A stretch of 51,544 nucleotides of DNA from Acidobacteriota bacterium. GTDB taxonomy: Bacteria > Acidobacteriota > Thermoanaerobaculia > Gp7-AA8. The position numbers were made by a program, and so were the translations under genes. Every line of letters begins with the position of its first letter. Within the stretch, counting starts at the first letter, position 1. The notes under the pieces are model-generated. The model did not search any database, was not told where the DNA came from, and worked only from the letters and a program-made list of their open reading frames with translations. Of the stretch, positions 19,713-31,815 are shown piece after piece. The DNA lies in contig JAJXWV010000044.1 of the NCBI GenBank assembly GCA_021781455.1, positions 1 through 51,544 on the forward strand, in the 5' to 3' direction.

Positions 19713-21368
19713 TCAGCGCACGTCCCGCGCGGGCTCGCGGCGCCAGCGCTGGGCGATGGGCATCTGCCGGCCGTTGCCGAAGGCCTTGTTCGAGACGCGA
19801 AGAGTCGGTGCGGCCTGCCGCCGTTTGAACTCGTTGCTGTCGACGAGCTTGAGGATGCGCGCCACCAGCTCGCGGTCGAATCCCTTTGCGGCGATCTCGT
19901 CGATTTCCATCCACTCCTCGATGTAGAGCTTCAAGATCTCGTCGAGAGTCTCATACGGTGGCAGCGAGTCCTGGTCGGTCTGATCGGGCCGCAGCTCGGC
20001 CGAGGGGGGCTTGGTGATCGAAGCTTCCGGGATGACCGCGCTCGTGCGATTGAGCCACCGTGCCACGCGGTACACCATCGTCTTGTAAACGTCGCCTAAC
20101 ACCGCCAGCCCGCCCGCCATGTCGCCGTAAAGCGTGCAGTAGCCGACCGCCAGCTCCGACTTGTTGCCCGTGGAGACGACCATCGCGCCGGTACGGTTCG
20201 ACCAGGCCATGAGAATGTTGCCGCGGATTCGCGCCTGTACGTTCTCGTTGGCAGTGTCGAATTTCGTGTCGCCGAAGAGTCCCTGAAACGCCTTCTCGAA
20301 CGGCGTGTAAAGCGGCTGGATCGGCACGACGTGAAAGGCGATGCCGAGGTTGCTTGCCAGGGCGCGCGCATCCTCGACCGAGCCTTCCGAAGAAAACTGC
20401 GAGGGCATGGCGATTCCGGTCACGTGCCCGGGGCCGAGCGCTTCCACGGCCAGCGCCGCGGTGACGGCCGAGTCGATCCCGCCGGAAAGCCCGACCACCA
20501 CGTCGCGAAAGCCGCACTTGCGGATGTAGTCGCGCAGCCCCAGGATCAGAGCCAGTCCGATCTCCTCGTCCTCGGCCAGCGCCAGTGCGGACTCGCATGG
20601 CGTGCCCTCGAGATCGACGAGCATTCGATCTTCCTGGAAGGCGGGCGAGCAGAAGATCGTGTGCCCCTGCCGGTCGATGACGATCGACGATCCGTCGAAG
20701 AGGAGCTCGTCGTTCCCCCCGACCTGGTTCACATAGACGAGTGGAATGCCGTAGCGGCGGGCGATCTGCGCGAACAGCTCATAGCGGGCCACGCGTTTTC
20801 CGGCGTCGAACGGCGAGGCCGAGATGTTGAGGATTACTTCGGCGCCCTGGCGCGCCAGCTCGTCGACGGGATTGCGGCAGTAGAGCTTCGTCCCGAGAAT
20901 CTCATCGTCGAACCAGAAGTCCTCGCAGATGGCGATTCCGGCGCGGCACCCGGCGATCTCGACGGTGCCGACCGATCGCCCCGGCTCGAAGTAGCGCAGC
21001 TCATCGAAGACGTCGTAGGTCGGCAGGAGAGACTTGTCCTGCTGCAGGATGATCTTTCCGTTCCGGGCCACGAGAGCGCTGTTGTGTAGCGGCTTCCCGC
21101 ACCAGCTTTCGTTGCGCCTGATGCAGCCAAAGACCAGCGGAACATCGCCGGTCATCGCGGCCAGCGAGTCGCGCACCTCGAGCGCCGCGCGGATGAACAC
21201 CTCGCGGTCGAGAAGATCGCGAGGCGGATAGCCGGTGACCGCAAGCTCCGGGACCATGACCACGTCCGCGCCGGCCTTGACGCCGTCGTCGTAGGCGCGC
21301 CGGATGAGCTCAGCATTCGCCTGCAGCGCGCCGATGGTGGGATTGATCTGTCCGATGTAGATGCGCAT
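19713..21368 (-). CDS. nadE: Glutamine-dependent NAD+ synthase
   Basis: This 551-residue enzyme amidates deamido-NAD to NAD using glutamine. The N-terminal nitrilase-like glutaminase (1-265) has the triad E41 (VPELAVTGYPP), K112 (QQDKSLLP) and C148 (IAICEDFW). The C-terminal synthetase has the P-loop GLSGGIDSAV near residue 293, plus STGNKSELAVGY and the C-terminal KRRQAAPTLRVS region. The start at 21368 gives MRIYIGQINPTIG, the standard family start. The upstream in-frame Met would add seven residues without homology. Its promoter region (21369-21566) is shared with the divergent DUF1573-like gene. Confidence 0.97.
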   Translation of the reverse strand: MRIYIGQINPTIGALQANAELIRRAYDDGVKAGADVVMVPELAVTGYPPRDLLDREVFIRAALEVRDSLAAMTGDVPLVFGCIRRNESWCGKPLHNSALVARNGKIILQQDKSLLPTYDVFDELRYFEPGRSVGTVEIAGCRAGIAICEDFWFDDEILGTKLYCRNPVDELARQGAEVILNISASPFDAGKRVARYELFAQIARRYGIPLVYVNQVGGNDELLFDGSSIVIDRQGHTIFCSPAFQEDRMLVDLEGTPCESALALAEDEEIGLALILGLRDYIRKCGFRDVVVGLSGGIDSAVTAALAVEALGPGHVTGIAMPSQFSSEGSVEDARALASNLGIAFHVVPIQPLYTPFEKAFQGLFGDTKFDTANENVQARIRGNILMAWSNRTGAMVVSTGNKSELAVGYCTLYGDMAGGLAVLGDVYKTMVYRVARWLNRTSAVIPEASITKPPSAELRPDQTDQDSLPPYETLDEILKLYIEEWMEIDEIAAKGFDRELVARILKLVDSNEFKRRQAAPTLRVSNKAFGNGRQMPIAQRWRREPARDVR

Positions 21369-21395
21369 GGCTATCGCAGATTGTGCCACGTGAGA

Positions 21396-21520
21396 CTACG
21401 AGATCGCAGGTCGCAGGCTGGTTTCGGGCCGGTGACTCGCCTTTGGAGCAAACAACCTCAAAACTTGCATTGATCGCCCTGCGATCGGCGACCTGCCGTC
21501 TGCGATCTGAACTGCGATCT
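21396..21520. repeat. GATCGCAGGTCGCAGG inverted repeat
   Basis: An imperfect inverted repeat of GATCGCAGGTCGCAGG and CCTGCGATCGGCGACC/TCTGCGATC motifs occupies the divergent intergenic region between nadE and the DUF1573-like gene. I see no convincing promoter for either gene in it. Confidence 0.7.
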
Positions 21521-21566
21521 GGCAATTGCGCCCTCTTTTTGCAACGATCGCCATGCGAGGTGAGCT

Positions 21567-22451
21567 GTGTCTGAAGAATTTGGAACAGTCAGCGTTCGGC
21601 GAGGCGACCGCGCGCGAGAGATCGAGCTGTTGCGGCAGCGCTATCGCCAGCATCGTGATTCGCTCATGCACCTGGTGGCGGATGCGCCGACCGAGCATCT
21701 CGCGACCGAGTACCAGCGGCTCGTCCGCGACATCGACGCCGCCATGGCGAAGATCGACGAGCTCGAAGGGCGCGGGTCTGCCGCGATTGCCGGAGCTGCC
21801 GCTGCGGCCACCGTGTCCGAGGATCACGTGCCGCCGTTGCCGGCGCGCGGAACGGCGCCCGTATCGCGTCTTCAAGGTCATCCGCTCCGCTCCGAGACCG
21901 AGCCAGCGAATCGCCCGCTGATTCCTTCTCCCGGCGCGCCTCAGGAGGGGATGGTCGATCCGGGGCCCAGCTCCGGGTCGCGAATGACGCTGATCGCCGC
22001 GGCTGCCATCATCGTGCTGGCTCTCATCGGATGGCTGATCTGGCGCGCCAGCTCCGAGCGCGGCACGCGGCCGGCAGCGTCGACAGCGCTGACCGAGTCC
22101 GCGCCGGTAACCGCGCCGGTCACTCCTGCGCCGCAGCCGCCGGCGTCCCTCTTGGTCGCGCCGGCGCTCGTCGATTTCGGCACGATCAGCAAGGGAACCC
22201 GCGCCGCACGCCAGCTCGAGATCACGAACAACACCGCCGACACGATCACGATCCAGGTCTCCCGCTCACAGTGCCGCTGCCTCTTCTACGAGTACTCCGA
22301 CAAGGTCGCGCCGAAGAAGAAGGAGACGGTGACGGTCTCCGTCGACGGGGCTCGCGCCAAGGCCGGCCCGCTCGACGAGACCCTCACGATCAGCGCGAAA
22401 AAGAATCCGAGTGTGAGTACCACGTTCCAGGTGAGCGGGGCCGTGAAGTGA
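21567..22451 (+). CDS. Membrane protein with coiled coil and DUF1573-like Ig domain
   Basis: The 294-residue protein has a cytoplasmic helical coiled-coil segment (about 8-70) and a flexible Ala/Pro-rich stretch. One membrane helix (about 142-160) is followed by a Pro/Thr-rich linker. A C-terminal beta-sandwich (about 190-294) has VDFGTISKGTRAARQLEITNN, typical of DUF1573/ASPM-SPD2-Hydin-type domains. The inside-out topology suggests a periplasmic protein-interaction domain; the function is unknown. Translation begins at GTG, 2 nt after a GAGGTGAG Shine-Dalgarno-like stretch, rather close spacing. Confidence 0.75.
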   Translation: MSEEFGTVSVRRGDRAREIELLRQRYRQHRDSLMHLVADAPTEHLATEYQRLVRDIDAAMAKIDELEGRGSAAIAGAAAAATVSEDHVPPLPARGTAPVSRLQGHPLRSETEPANRPLIPSPGAPQEGMVDPGPSSGSRMTLIAAAAIIVLALIGWLIWRASSERGTRPAASTALTESAPVTAPVTPAPQPPASLLVAPALVDFGTISKGTRAARQLEITNNTADTITIQVSRSQCRCLFYEYSDKVAPKKKETVTVSVDGARAKAGPLDETLTISAKKNPSVSTTFQVSGAVK

Positions 22452-22708
22452 CCCACCGGTGTAGGACAGGCTTTCCAGCCTGTCCTCCCTGCCGCCTCGA
22501 GAGCCCGCGGCGCTCCAGGTGGAGCGGCGTAGCGCGGCGAAGAGTCTCCAGCCTACTGATCGTCCCAGTAAGAGACTCTTCGCCGCGCTCCACCGCTCCC
22601 GCCCGTCCACCGCCCCCGCGGTTGCGCCGGCTCAGAGTGACGGGGGTGTGTGCCGCTCCGCACGGGCCTCCCACCGCACCGCGCCTACGATCCAACGGGA
22701 GGCACGAC
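22452..22708. repeat. Intergenic repeat block upstream of the PLP enzyme
   Basis: These 257 nt contain a GACAGGCTTTCCAGCCTGTC hairpin (about 22465-22488) and a GAGACTCTTCGCCGC-family palindrome (about 22513-22644). The last 60 nt lead to a GGGAGG Shine-Dalgarno. I see no riboswitch even though the next gene acts in sulfur amino acid metabolism. Confidence 0.85.
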
Positions 22709-24034
22709 ATGAAGCGCTTCGAATGGACCGACTGGTGGAATGAGCGAAAAGACAGATACCTCATCTCCGACGAGCCGTTCCTAGACCGCGACCGTTTCTG
22801 CTCGCTCTGCGTCGGGACCGGCCTGCCGGACATTCAGCAGCGCAGCACATTCCGCTTTCGGAACGTCCGGGACGGTGCCGACCGCTTCATCGGCCGCAGC
22901 AAGAGCGGGGAGAAGCCGTTCGCGCGGATCTACACCCGCCTCGGCAATCCGACGACCGAGTACCTCGAACGGGTCCTCTTCCAGCTCGAGTGCCAGCACC
23001 TGATCGAGCGCGCGCTCGCCGAGGACGAGCAGGAGCCGACGGTCGGCAGCATGGTGCTGGCCTCCGGCATGGGGGCGATCTCCACCACGCTGATGTCCCT
23101 GCTGGCCAGCGGCGACGGCGTCATCGCCGGAAACGTCTACGGCTGCACCGACAGCCTGCTGCGAACGCTGTCGCGGAAGTTCGGCATCAACACCTACTTC
23201 GTCGACACCACCAGCACGGCTGCGGTCGAACAATGCCTGATCGAGCATCCCGAAGTGGCGGTCATCTTCCTCGAATCGCCTGAGAATCCGACGCTGGCGA
23301 TGTCCGATATCCGCGCTCTGGCCGGCATCGCACGCGAGCATGGTGTGCTGCTGATCGTCGACAACACGTTCTGCACGTCCTACCTGCAGCAGCCCTTCCG
23401 CCTCGGTGCCGACTTCGTCATCCAGAGCACGACCAAGTACATCAACGGCCATTCGACCTCGGTGGGCGGAAGCGTGCTGGGACCGTTCCGCTTCATGACC
23501 GCCGAGTTCTTCACGATGGCCAAGGACCTCGGGCCGACTCCCAGCCCCATGGACAGCTGGCTCAATTCGCTGAACGTGCAGACGCTGCCGCAGCGGATCG
23601 ACGCCGCGGTGGCCAACGCCGAGAAGATCGCGCAGTACCTGGCCGCGCAGCCGCGGGTCGAGCGCGTTTACTATCCGGGGCTGCCCTCGCATCCGCAGCA
23701 CCATCTCGTCGGAAAGCAGATGCGCAATGGCGGTGCGATGATCGCGTTCGAGCTCGAGGGCGGGATGAAGCCGGCGGAGCGACTGATGAACTACTTCGCC
23801 AGGCACGACACGCCGATGGAGCTGGCGGTGAGCCTCGGCTCGGTGATCAGCTACATCGAGCACCCGGCCAGCATGACCCACCACGTGGTGCCGGCCGAGG
23901 ATCGGCTGGCGCGCGGAATCACGGACGGGCTGGTGCGGCTGAGCGTGGGGGTGGAAGGTCTCTCCACGCTTCTCGACGCGTTCGAGGAGGGGCTGGTGGA
24001 GGCGTATCGCGGCGTGGCGACGCCGTCGGTGTAG
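22709..24034 (+). CDS. Cys/Met-metabolism PLP-dependent lyase/synthase
   Basis: The 441-residue enzyme belongs to the cystathionine gamma-synthase/gamma-lyase/methionine gamma-lyase family. The Schiff-base lysine is K243 in QSTTKYINGHS. YTRLGNPT, ASGMGAIST, the VDNTFCTSYLQQP segment and the C-terminal SLGSVISYIEHPASMTH and RLSVGVEG blocks are all present. It has about 40 extra N-terminal residues (including CSLCVGTGLPDIQQ) compared with typical members. Which reaction it performs cannot be settled from sequence. The ATG has a GGGAGG Shine-Dalgarno 6 nt upstream. The stop codon TAG lies inside the first unit of a tandem repeat. Confidence 0.9.
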   Translation: MKRFEWTDWWNERKDRYLISDEPFLDRDRFCSLCVGTGLPDIQQRSTFRFRNVRDGADRFIGRSKSGEKPFARIYTRLGNPTTEYLERVLFQLECQHLIERALAEDEQEPTVGSMVLASGMGAISTTLMSLLASGDGVIAGNVYGCTDSLLRTLSRKFGINTYFVDTTSTAAVEQCLIEHPEVAVIFLESPENPTLAMSDIRALAGIAREHGVLLIVDNTFCTSYLQQPFRLGADFVIQSTTKYINGHSTSVGGSVLGPFRFMTAEFFTMAKDLGPTPSPMDSWLNSLNVQTLPQRIDAAVANAEKIAQYLAAQPRVERVYYPGLPSHPQHHLVGKQMRNGGAMIAFELEGGMKPAERLMNYFARHDTPMELAVSLGSVISYIEHPASMTHHVVPAEDRLARGITDGLVRLSVGVEGLSTLLDAFEEGLVEAYRGVATPSV

Positions 24035-24300
24035 GGCAGGCTTTGCAGCCGATCGGTGTGGGGCAGGCTTTCCAGCCGATCGGTGTGGGGCAGGCTTTCC
24101 AGCCGATCGGTGTGGGGCAGGCTTTCCAGCCTGCCCTCCCCCGGGGGCGGGTTGGAAAGCCCGCCCACACCAGGGGACCTGCGGCGAAGAGTCTCTACTA
24201 GCGGACAAATCGTCCCGGTAAGAGACTCTTCGCCGCGCTCCACCGCTCCGGCCCATCCACCGCCCCCGCGGTTGCGCCGGCTCAGAGTGACGGGGTTAGC
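24027..24300. repeat. Four tandem 27-bp units plus palindromic family copy
   Basis: Units of 27 bp (CGGTGTGGGGCAGGCTTTCC...) start at 24027, 24054, 24081 and 24108. The first overlaps the 3' end of the PLP-enzyme gene and contributes its stop codon. A GGCTTTCCAGCC/GGTTGGAAAGCC hairpin follows to 24172, then a GAGACTCTTCGCCGC-family palindrome to about 24295. The remaining 60 nt before the tetR promoter look unstructured. Confidence 0.9.
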
Positions 24301-24360
24301 GCGCTCCGACCGCCCGCTGTTACACCCCGGCAAACCCTCAGTCGTATGACCGTGAAGTCG

Positions 24361-24403
24361 TTGACGATGACCGGGAATTCTGCTTCACTGACCGGCCGTT
24401 CAG
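24361..24403 (+). promoter_or_regulatory. Promoter and TetR-type operator of the efflux operon
   Basis: A -35 TTGACG (24361-24366) is 17 nt from TTCACT (24384-24389), which is preceded by TGC as in an extended -10. Overlapping the -10 end is the 16-bp near-palindrome CTGACCGGCCGTTCAG (24388-24403). Two symmetric mismatches apart, it reads the same on both strands and resembles known TetR-family half sites (TGAC-CGGTCA). Binding here would block the operon, so autorepression by the adjacent TetR protein is the natural inference. Confidence 0.6.
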
Positions 24404-24432
24404 CGTGCTGAACACGCGATTGAGGAAGAGCC

Positions 24433-25068
24433 GTGAATCGATCCAAAGAAGAAGTCGTCCAGGAATTCAGGGTGCAGTCGCTCCAGGAAGCGGCCATGCG
24501 CGTCATCGCCCGCAAGGGGATGGCCGCGGCCACGATGCAGGAGATCGCCCGTGAGGCCGGGGTGGCCAAGGGGACGATCTACCTCTACTTCCGCGACCGT
24601 GACGAGCTCGTGGAGAAGACGTTCGAGACCGCCATCACGCAACTGTACGAGCGCATCGACCAGGCCATGCAGAGCCAGGCTTCCTTCGCCATGAAGCTGC
24701 GGGCCATCATCACGGCCAAACTGGAGTTCTTCTCCACGCACCGCGAGTTCTTCCGCCTCTACCTCTCGCTGCGGATGCCGGAGGGAAGCGCCCAGCAGCA
24801 GCGTCGCCAGAAGCGCACCTGCCAGCCGCAGTACCGAGCCCGCATCGAGCAGATGGCGGACGTCCTCCGCCGGGCCATGGACAGCGGCGAGATCCGCCGC
24901 GCCGACCCCTTCCGCCTGGCGCTGTTCCTCATCGAAGGAAGCACGGCTGTCGTCGTCCAGAGAGTCAGCGAGGACGCGCCGCCACCCGAATCAGAAGACG
25001 TCGACCTGATCGTCGACACGATCCTCGAAGGCATCTCGCTTCATCCGCAGAAACGGAGTGCTGATTGA
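24433..25068 (+). CDS. TetR/AcrR-family repressor of the efflux operon
   Basis: This 211-residue regulator has the TetR N-terminal HTH (about 14-62), with TMQEIAREAGVAKGTIYLYFRDRDELV as its recognition unit. An all-helical ligand-binding domain follows. It is the first gene of a tetR-tolC-adaptor-RND operon, so it most likely senses a toxic compound exported by the pump. Translation begins at GTG after a GAGGAAGAG Shine-Dalgarno. The stop overlaps the TTG start of tolC by 4 nt. Confidence 0.92.
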   Translation: MNRSKEEVVQEFRVQSLQEAAMRVIARKGMAAATMQEIAREAGVAKGTIYLYFRDRDELVEKTFETAITQLYERIDQAMQSQASFAMKLRAIITAKLEFFSTHREFFRLYLSLRMPEGSAQQQRRQKRTCQPQYRARIEQMADVLRRAMDSGEIRRADPFRLALFLIEGSTAVVVQRVSEDAPPPESEDVDLIVDTILEGISLHPQKRSAD

Positions 25069-26516
25069 AGAATGGACTGATCCTTTTTTGTGCCGCGCTG
25101 ACGGCATCGGCTGCGCTGGCGCAGACGCCGCCCGTGACGACGCCTCCGGTTCCCCAGGCGGGAAACGAGATCGCGCCCGCGCCGGCGACGGCCGGCGTGA
25201 CGCGGCTGACATTTGAAGAGGCGCTGAACCGCGCCATGTCGGTCAACAACACCGTGGAGCGAGCGCAGGCGGACGTCGGCGCAGCGGAAGCGAACCGCAA
25301 GTTCCTGCTGTCGAATGTCCTGCCGCGCGTCAATGCGACCGGAAACCTGCAGCGCAATAGCGAGAGCGTGACCCTCAACGGTTTTGGCGGAACCTCCGGG
25401 CCGATCCAGCTTCTTCCGGCGAGCGACTGGAACTACCGCATCGTTCTCTCGCAGCCCGTGTTCGCCGGTCTCCGCGAGCAGCGCGCGTATTCGCAGGCGC
25501 GCATCGGAGTCGGCAACGCCCGTGAGGCGCTCCTCGGCACCCAGGACGCCGTCCTGCTGCGCGTCGCCTCCAACTACCTCGCCGTCGTCAACGCCGACGC
25601 CCGGATCGACATCGAGCACCGGAACATCGACATCGCCGAGCAGCAGCGCAAGCAGGCCCAGGCGTTCTACGAAGCCGGCGAGACCACACGCGTCGACGTG
25701 CTTCGTGCCGAGACTGCGTTGAAGGCGTCGCAGCGTGCGCTGGCTGTCGCGCAGCAGGCGCGCGAAGACGCGGTGAGCCGCCTCCGCGCCGACCTCGACC
25801 TGAACACCAACCTCGACACCGTCGCCCCGGCGCACGCGTTTCCTCCACTTCCGGACGAGACGACGCTGGTCGCCCGCGCCGAGGCGGAGCGGCCGGACGT
25901 GGCGCTCGCCGCGAACAACCTCCGCATCGCCCACCTCGAAGTCCAGAAGCAGAAGGGCTTCTGGCTGCCCGTGGTGACGTTCGAGGCCGGATACCTGAAC
26001 CAGAAGTCTGCCTTCCCGGCGCCGAAGTACGGCTATGGCGTGCTGCACTTCACTGTGCCGATCTGGCAGTCGGGCGAAGTCGAGGCGCGCGTCGCCGGCG
26101 CGAAAGAGCGCGAGCTGCAGGCCACCCTCGACCTCGACACGGCCAGGACGAACGCGCGTGAGGACGTGCGCACCGCCACCGCCGATCTGCGGTCGGCGGA
26201 GACGACGCTGCAGCTCGGGAAGGAGCAGCTCGCGGCCGCGGAGGCGGAGTACGCGCAGGTGTCGGACCTCTACCGCGCCCAGGAAGCGACCTCACTCGAC
26301 GTAGCCAGCTCCGAAGCGACGCTCGCCGACGCCCGCCGGGCGGTTGCCGAGGACACGCTCAACCGCGACGTCGCGGAGCTGCGCGTGTGGTACGCCGCCG
26401 GCGCGATCAAGCCGGCGTTAGGCGTCCATGGTGTGGCGCAGGCTTTCCAGCCTGCGCCGGCGCAGACAGGAATGTCTGCGTCACACGAAACAGAATTAGG
26501 AGCCGCTCAGGAATGA
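25065..26516 (+). CDS. TolC-family outer membrane efflux protein
   Basis: The 483-residue precursor has a signal peptide (LILFCAALTASAALAQ) and two repeats of the outer-membrane efflux-protein fold. The AYSQAR...LRVASNYLAVVNADARIDI and DVLRAETALKASQ helices are typical. It should form the trimeric channel for the RND pump. The start is TTG, overlapping the tetR stop (TTGA). The last 30 or so residues (HGVAQAFQPAPAQTGMSA...) are encoded by an intergenic hairpin repeat (GCAGGCTTTCCAGCCTGC) that has become coding. They are likely irrelevant to the fold. The stop overlaps the adaptor ATG (ATGA). Confidence 0.93.
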   Translation: MKNGLILFCAALTASAALAQTPPVTTPPVPQAGNEIAPAPATAGVTRLTFEEALNRAMSVNNTVERAQADVGAAEANRKFLLSNVLPRVNATGNLQRNSESVTLNGFGGTSGPIQLLPASDWNYRIVLSQPVFAGLREQRAYSQARIGVGNAREALLGTQDAVLLRVASNYLAVVNADARIDIEHRNIDIAEQQRKQAQAFYEAGETTRVDVLRAETALKASQRALAVAQQAREDAVSRLRADLDLNTNLDTVAPAHAFPPLPDETTLVARAEAERPDVALAANNLRIAHLEVQKQKGFWLPVVTFEAGYLNQKSAFPAPKYGYGVLHFTVPIWQSGEVEARVAGAKERELQATLDLDTARTNAREDVRTATADLRSAETTLQLGKEQLAAAEAEYAQVSDLYRAQEATSLDVASSEATLADARRAVAEDTLNRDVAELRVWYAAGAIKPALGVHGVAQAFQPAPAQTGMSASHETELGAAQE

Positions 26517-27454
26517 CGCGTTCAATGCATCGAATCCTCGTAGCCCTCACCCTCGCCGCGGCACTGGCCTGCGCAAAAAAGGATGCGCCCATGGCGGCGG
26601 AGAAGCAGGCCCCGCCGCTCCCGTCCGACGTGCAGTCGGTCAGCGCGGCCGCGACGCCGGTCGTGCCGACGACGACGGCCACCGCGACCTCGACAGCGCC
26701 CGCGGCATCGTCCGAGCCGGCCGTCGCAACCGCAGCCGGCGACGTGATCGTCGCCACCGGCGAGTTCGTTTCGCCGATCACCTCGGATCTGTCGGCGAAG
26801 CTCGCCGGCCGTGTGGCCAGGGTCTATGTCGACGAAGGATCGCGCGTCACGAAAGGGCAGCCGGTCCTCGAGCTCGAGACCGACTACGTGAAGCTGAACC
26901 TGCAGCGTGCCGACGCCGACGCCGCCCGGGCCAGGGCTGCCGCCGACGACGCCCGGCGCGATCTCGACCGCAAGAAGGAACTGATCGCCAAGCAGTCGAT
27001 CCCGCAGGCGACCTTCGACCGCTCGCAATCGGCATTCGATCAGGCGCAGGCGGCCGTGCAGTCGGCCCAGGCGCAGGTGGACCTCTATCGCCAGCAGCTC
27101 GCTGATTCCATACTCCGTTCGCCGATCGACGGCGTCGTCGCCGAAAAGCGCACCGACGTCGGCCAGCGCCTCGGCGACCAGAGCATCACCATGGTCATCG
27201 TCCAGACCTCGCCGCTGAAGCTGCGTTTTCGCGTCCCGGAGCGTTACCTCGCAGCGGTGAAAACCGGGCAGACGGTCAAGGCCATCGTCGACCCCTATCC
27301 CAATGTGAATTTCGAAGGGAAGGTGACGGTCGTTGGCGGAATCATCGATTCCGCAACCCGCACCTTCCTGGTGGAAACGGAATTTCCGAATCGGGATGGA
27401 AAACTGAAGCCGGGGTTGTTCGCAAGGGTACAGCTCGATACGAAGGCAAGCTGA
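26513..27454 (+). CDS. RND efflux periplasmic adaptor (membrane fusion protein)
   Basis: The 313-residue protein starts with a lipoprotein-like signal (LVALTLAAALAC, with the cysteine followed by AKKD). An Ala/Pro/Thr linker is followed by the biotinyl-lipoyl-like, alpha-hairpin and beta-barrel parts of an HlyD/AcrA adaptor: SAKLAGRVARVYVDEGSRVTKGQPVLEL, then two long helices and ILRSPIDGVVAEKRTDVGQRLG. It links the inner-membrane RND transporter to TolC. The ATG at 26513 has an AGGAG Shine-Dalgarno and overlaps tolC; an ATG four codons later is possible. It is somewhat shorter than AcrA and lacks the membrane-proximal C-terminal extension. Confidence 0.92.
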   Translation: MTRSMHRILVALTLAAALACAKKDAPMAAEKQAPPLPSDVQSVSAAATPVVPTTTATATSTAPAASSEPAVATAAGDVIVATGEFVSPITSDLSAKLAGRVARVYVDEGSRVTKGQPVLELETDYVKLNLQRADADAARARAAADDARRDLDRKKELIAKQSIPQATFDRSQSAFDQAQAAVQSAQAQVDLYRQQLADSILRSPIDGVVAEKRTDVGQRLGDQSITMVIVQTSPLKLRFRVPERYLAAVKTGQTVKAIVDPYPNVNFEGKVTVVGGIIDSATRTFLVETEFPNRDGKLKPGLFARVQLDTKAS

Positions 27455-27463
27455 TGCGGGTTG

Positions 27464-27560
27464 CGCGGTTGCGCAGTTACGCGGTTCCGCGGTCGTCAGC
27501 GCTGAATGCGCCGGCATGCACCACCGAACCTCGCCGCCGCGTAACCGCGCAACCCGGGCT
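27464..27560. repeat. CGCGGTTGCGC / GCGTAACCGCGCAACC inverted repeat
   Basis: Motifs GCGCGGTTGCGCAGTTACG and GCCGCGTAACCGCGCAACC face each other across the adaptor-RND gap. The family also occurs at about 116, 37726, 40792 and 41305. It separates the last two operon genes by 132 nt without any terminator. Confidence 0.8.
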
Positions 27561-27586
27561 CACGCAGCTGAACAAGGAACTCACGC

Positions 27587-31045
<3,459 letters not shown>

Positions 31046-31062
31046 GCTCTCGTGAGACCCCG

Positions 31063-31095
31063 AAACGGCGGCCCGAAACGGCCGCCGTTTTTCTT
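31063..31095 (+). terminator. Intrinsic terminator of the efflux operon
   Basis: Stem AAACGGCGGCC (31063-31073) pairs perfectly with GGCCGCCGTTT (31080-31090) around a CGAAAC loop and continues into TTTTTCTT. It lies 18 nt after the RND stop codon. Confidence 0.93.
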
Positions 31096-31100
31096 GTCGT

Positions 31101-31355
31101 TCTGGCACCCCTCCAGGGTGCAACGCTGATCAGGCGGGCTCGCTACCGGCGGTCGGCGGGGCCGACCGCCGGCTACCATCTGGCACCGCTCCGCGGTGCC
31201 GGCCGCACAAAATCCATCTATCGAACCGGATCGAGGCATTGACAGCGAACGCCACCCGACGCCGGAGGCGTCATAGACGGTAGCCGGCAGTCGCCGCAAG
31301 GCGACTGCCGGTTAGAAGGGCCCACCACAGCGTTGCACCCCGGAGGGGTGCCAGA
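31101..31355. repeat. Left composite palindromic repeat block
   Basis: The block contains, in order: the CTGGCACCCCTCC hairpin; a CGGCGGTCGGC/GCCGACCGCCG hairpin; a CTGGCACCGC/GCGGTGCCGG hairpin; one copy of the CAAAATCCATCTATCGAACC unit (from 31208); a GGCAGTCGCCGC/GGCGACTGCC hairpin; and the inverted end CAGCGTTGCACCCCGG. It is present once here and again, expanded, at 31816. Confidence 0.9.
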
Positions 31356-31359
31356 GCCT

Positions 31360-31806
31360 TCACCAGAGAAAGCGCTCGTCGTATTCGATCTCGTGCCGTT
31401 TCAGTAGCGCGATGTACTCGTCCTGGAATGACCACTTCTTGTGATGCTCTTCCTGGGAACGGATATACCGCACGAGATCGCTCACGTGCGAACGGCTGAC
31501 GGTGAATGCGCCGTAACCTTCCTGCCATGTGAATCGTTTGACGGGCGTCTCGCTGCGAATCCACTTCGTCGACGCTTTCTTCAACTCCCGGACTAAGTCC
31601 GCGATACACGCGGTCGGCCGGAGACCGGCGAGCAAATGAACGTGGTCATCCACGCCTCCGATCTCGAGGGGTACAGCCTTCAGGCCACGAATGCATCCGC
31701 CGAGGTACGCGTGGAGGGCGCCGCGCCAGTCGGAAGCGATCAAACGCGCTCGCTCTTTGGTCGAGAACGTGACGTGAAAATGGAGGCACGTGTGTGTTGA
31801 CGGCAT
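31360..31806 (-). CDS. IS200/REP-associated tyrosine transposase (Y1_Tnp)
   Basis: The 148-residue protein is a single Y1 (HUH) transposase domain. The metal-binding pair is H55-V-H57 in GGVDDHVHLL. The likely catalytic tyrosine is Y114 in SDLVRYIRSQEEHH, the usual family context, and WQEGYGAFTVS is also conserved. Such enzymes cut and rejoin single-stranded DNA at hairpins. The ATG at 31806 gives MPSTHTCLHFHVTFSTKER; upstream in-frame sequence is repeat. No resolvase-like TnpB accompanies it. The active-site residues are present, so it may be functional. Confidence 0.92.
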   Translation of the reverse strand: MPSTHTCLHFHVTFSTKERARLIASDWRGALHAYLGGCIRGLKAVPLEIGGVDDHVHLLAGLRPTACIADLVRELKKASTKWIRSETPVKRFTWQEGYGAFTVSRSHVSDLVRYIRSQEEHHKKWSFQDEYIALLKRHEIEYDERFLW

Positions 31807-31815
31807 GAGCGCGAT

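Noticed and set aside
22452..22708. SAM riboswitch before the Cys/Met enzyme
   Set aside because: The region is made of dispersed repeats and shows no riboswitch-like conserved core.
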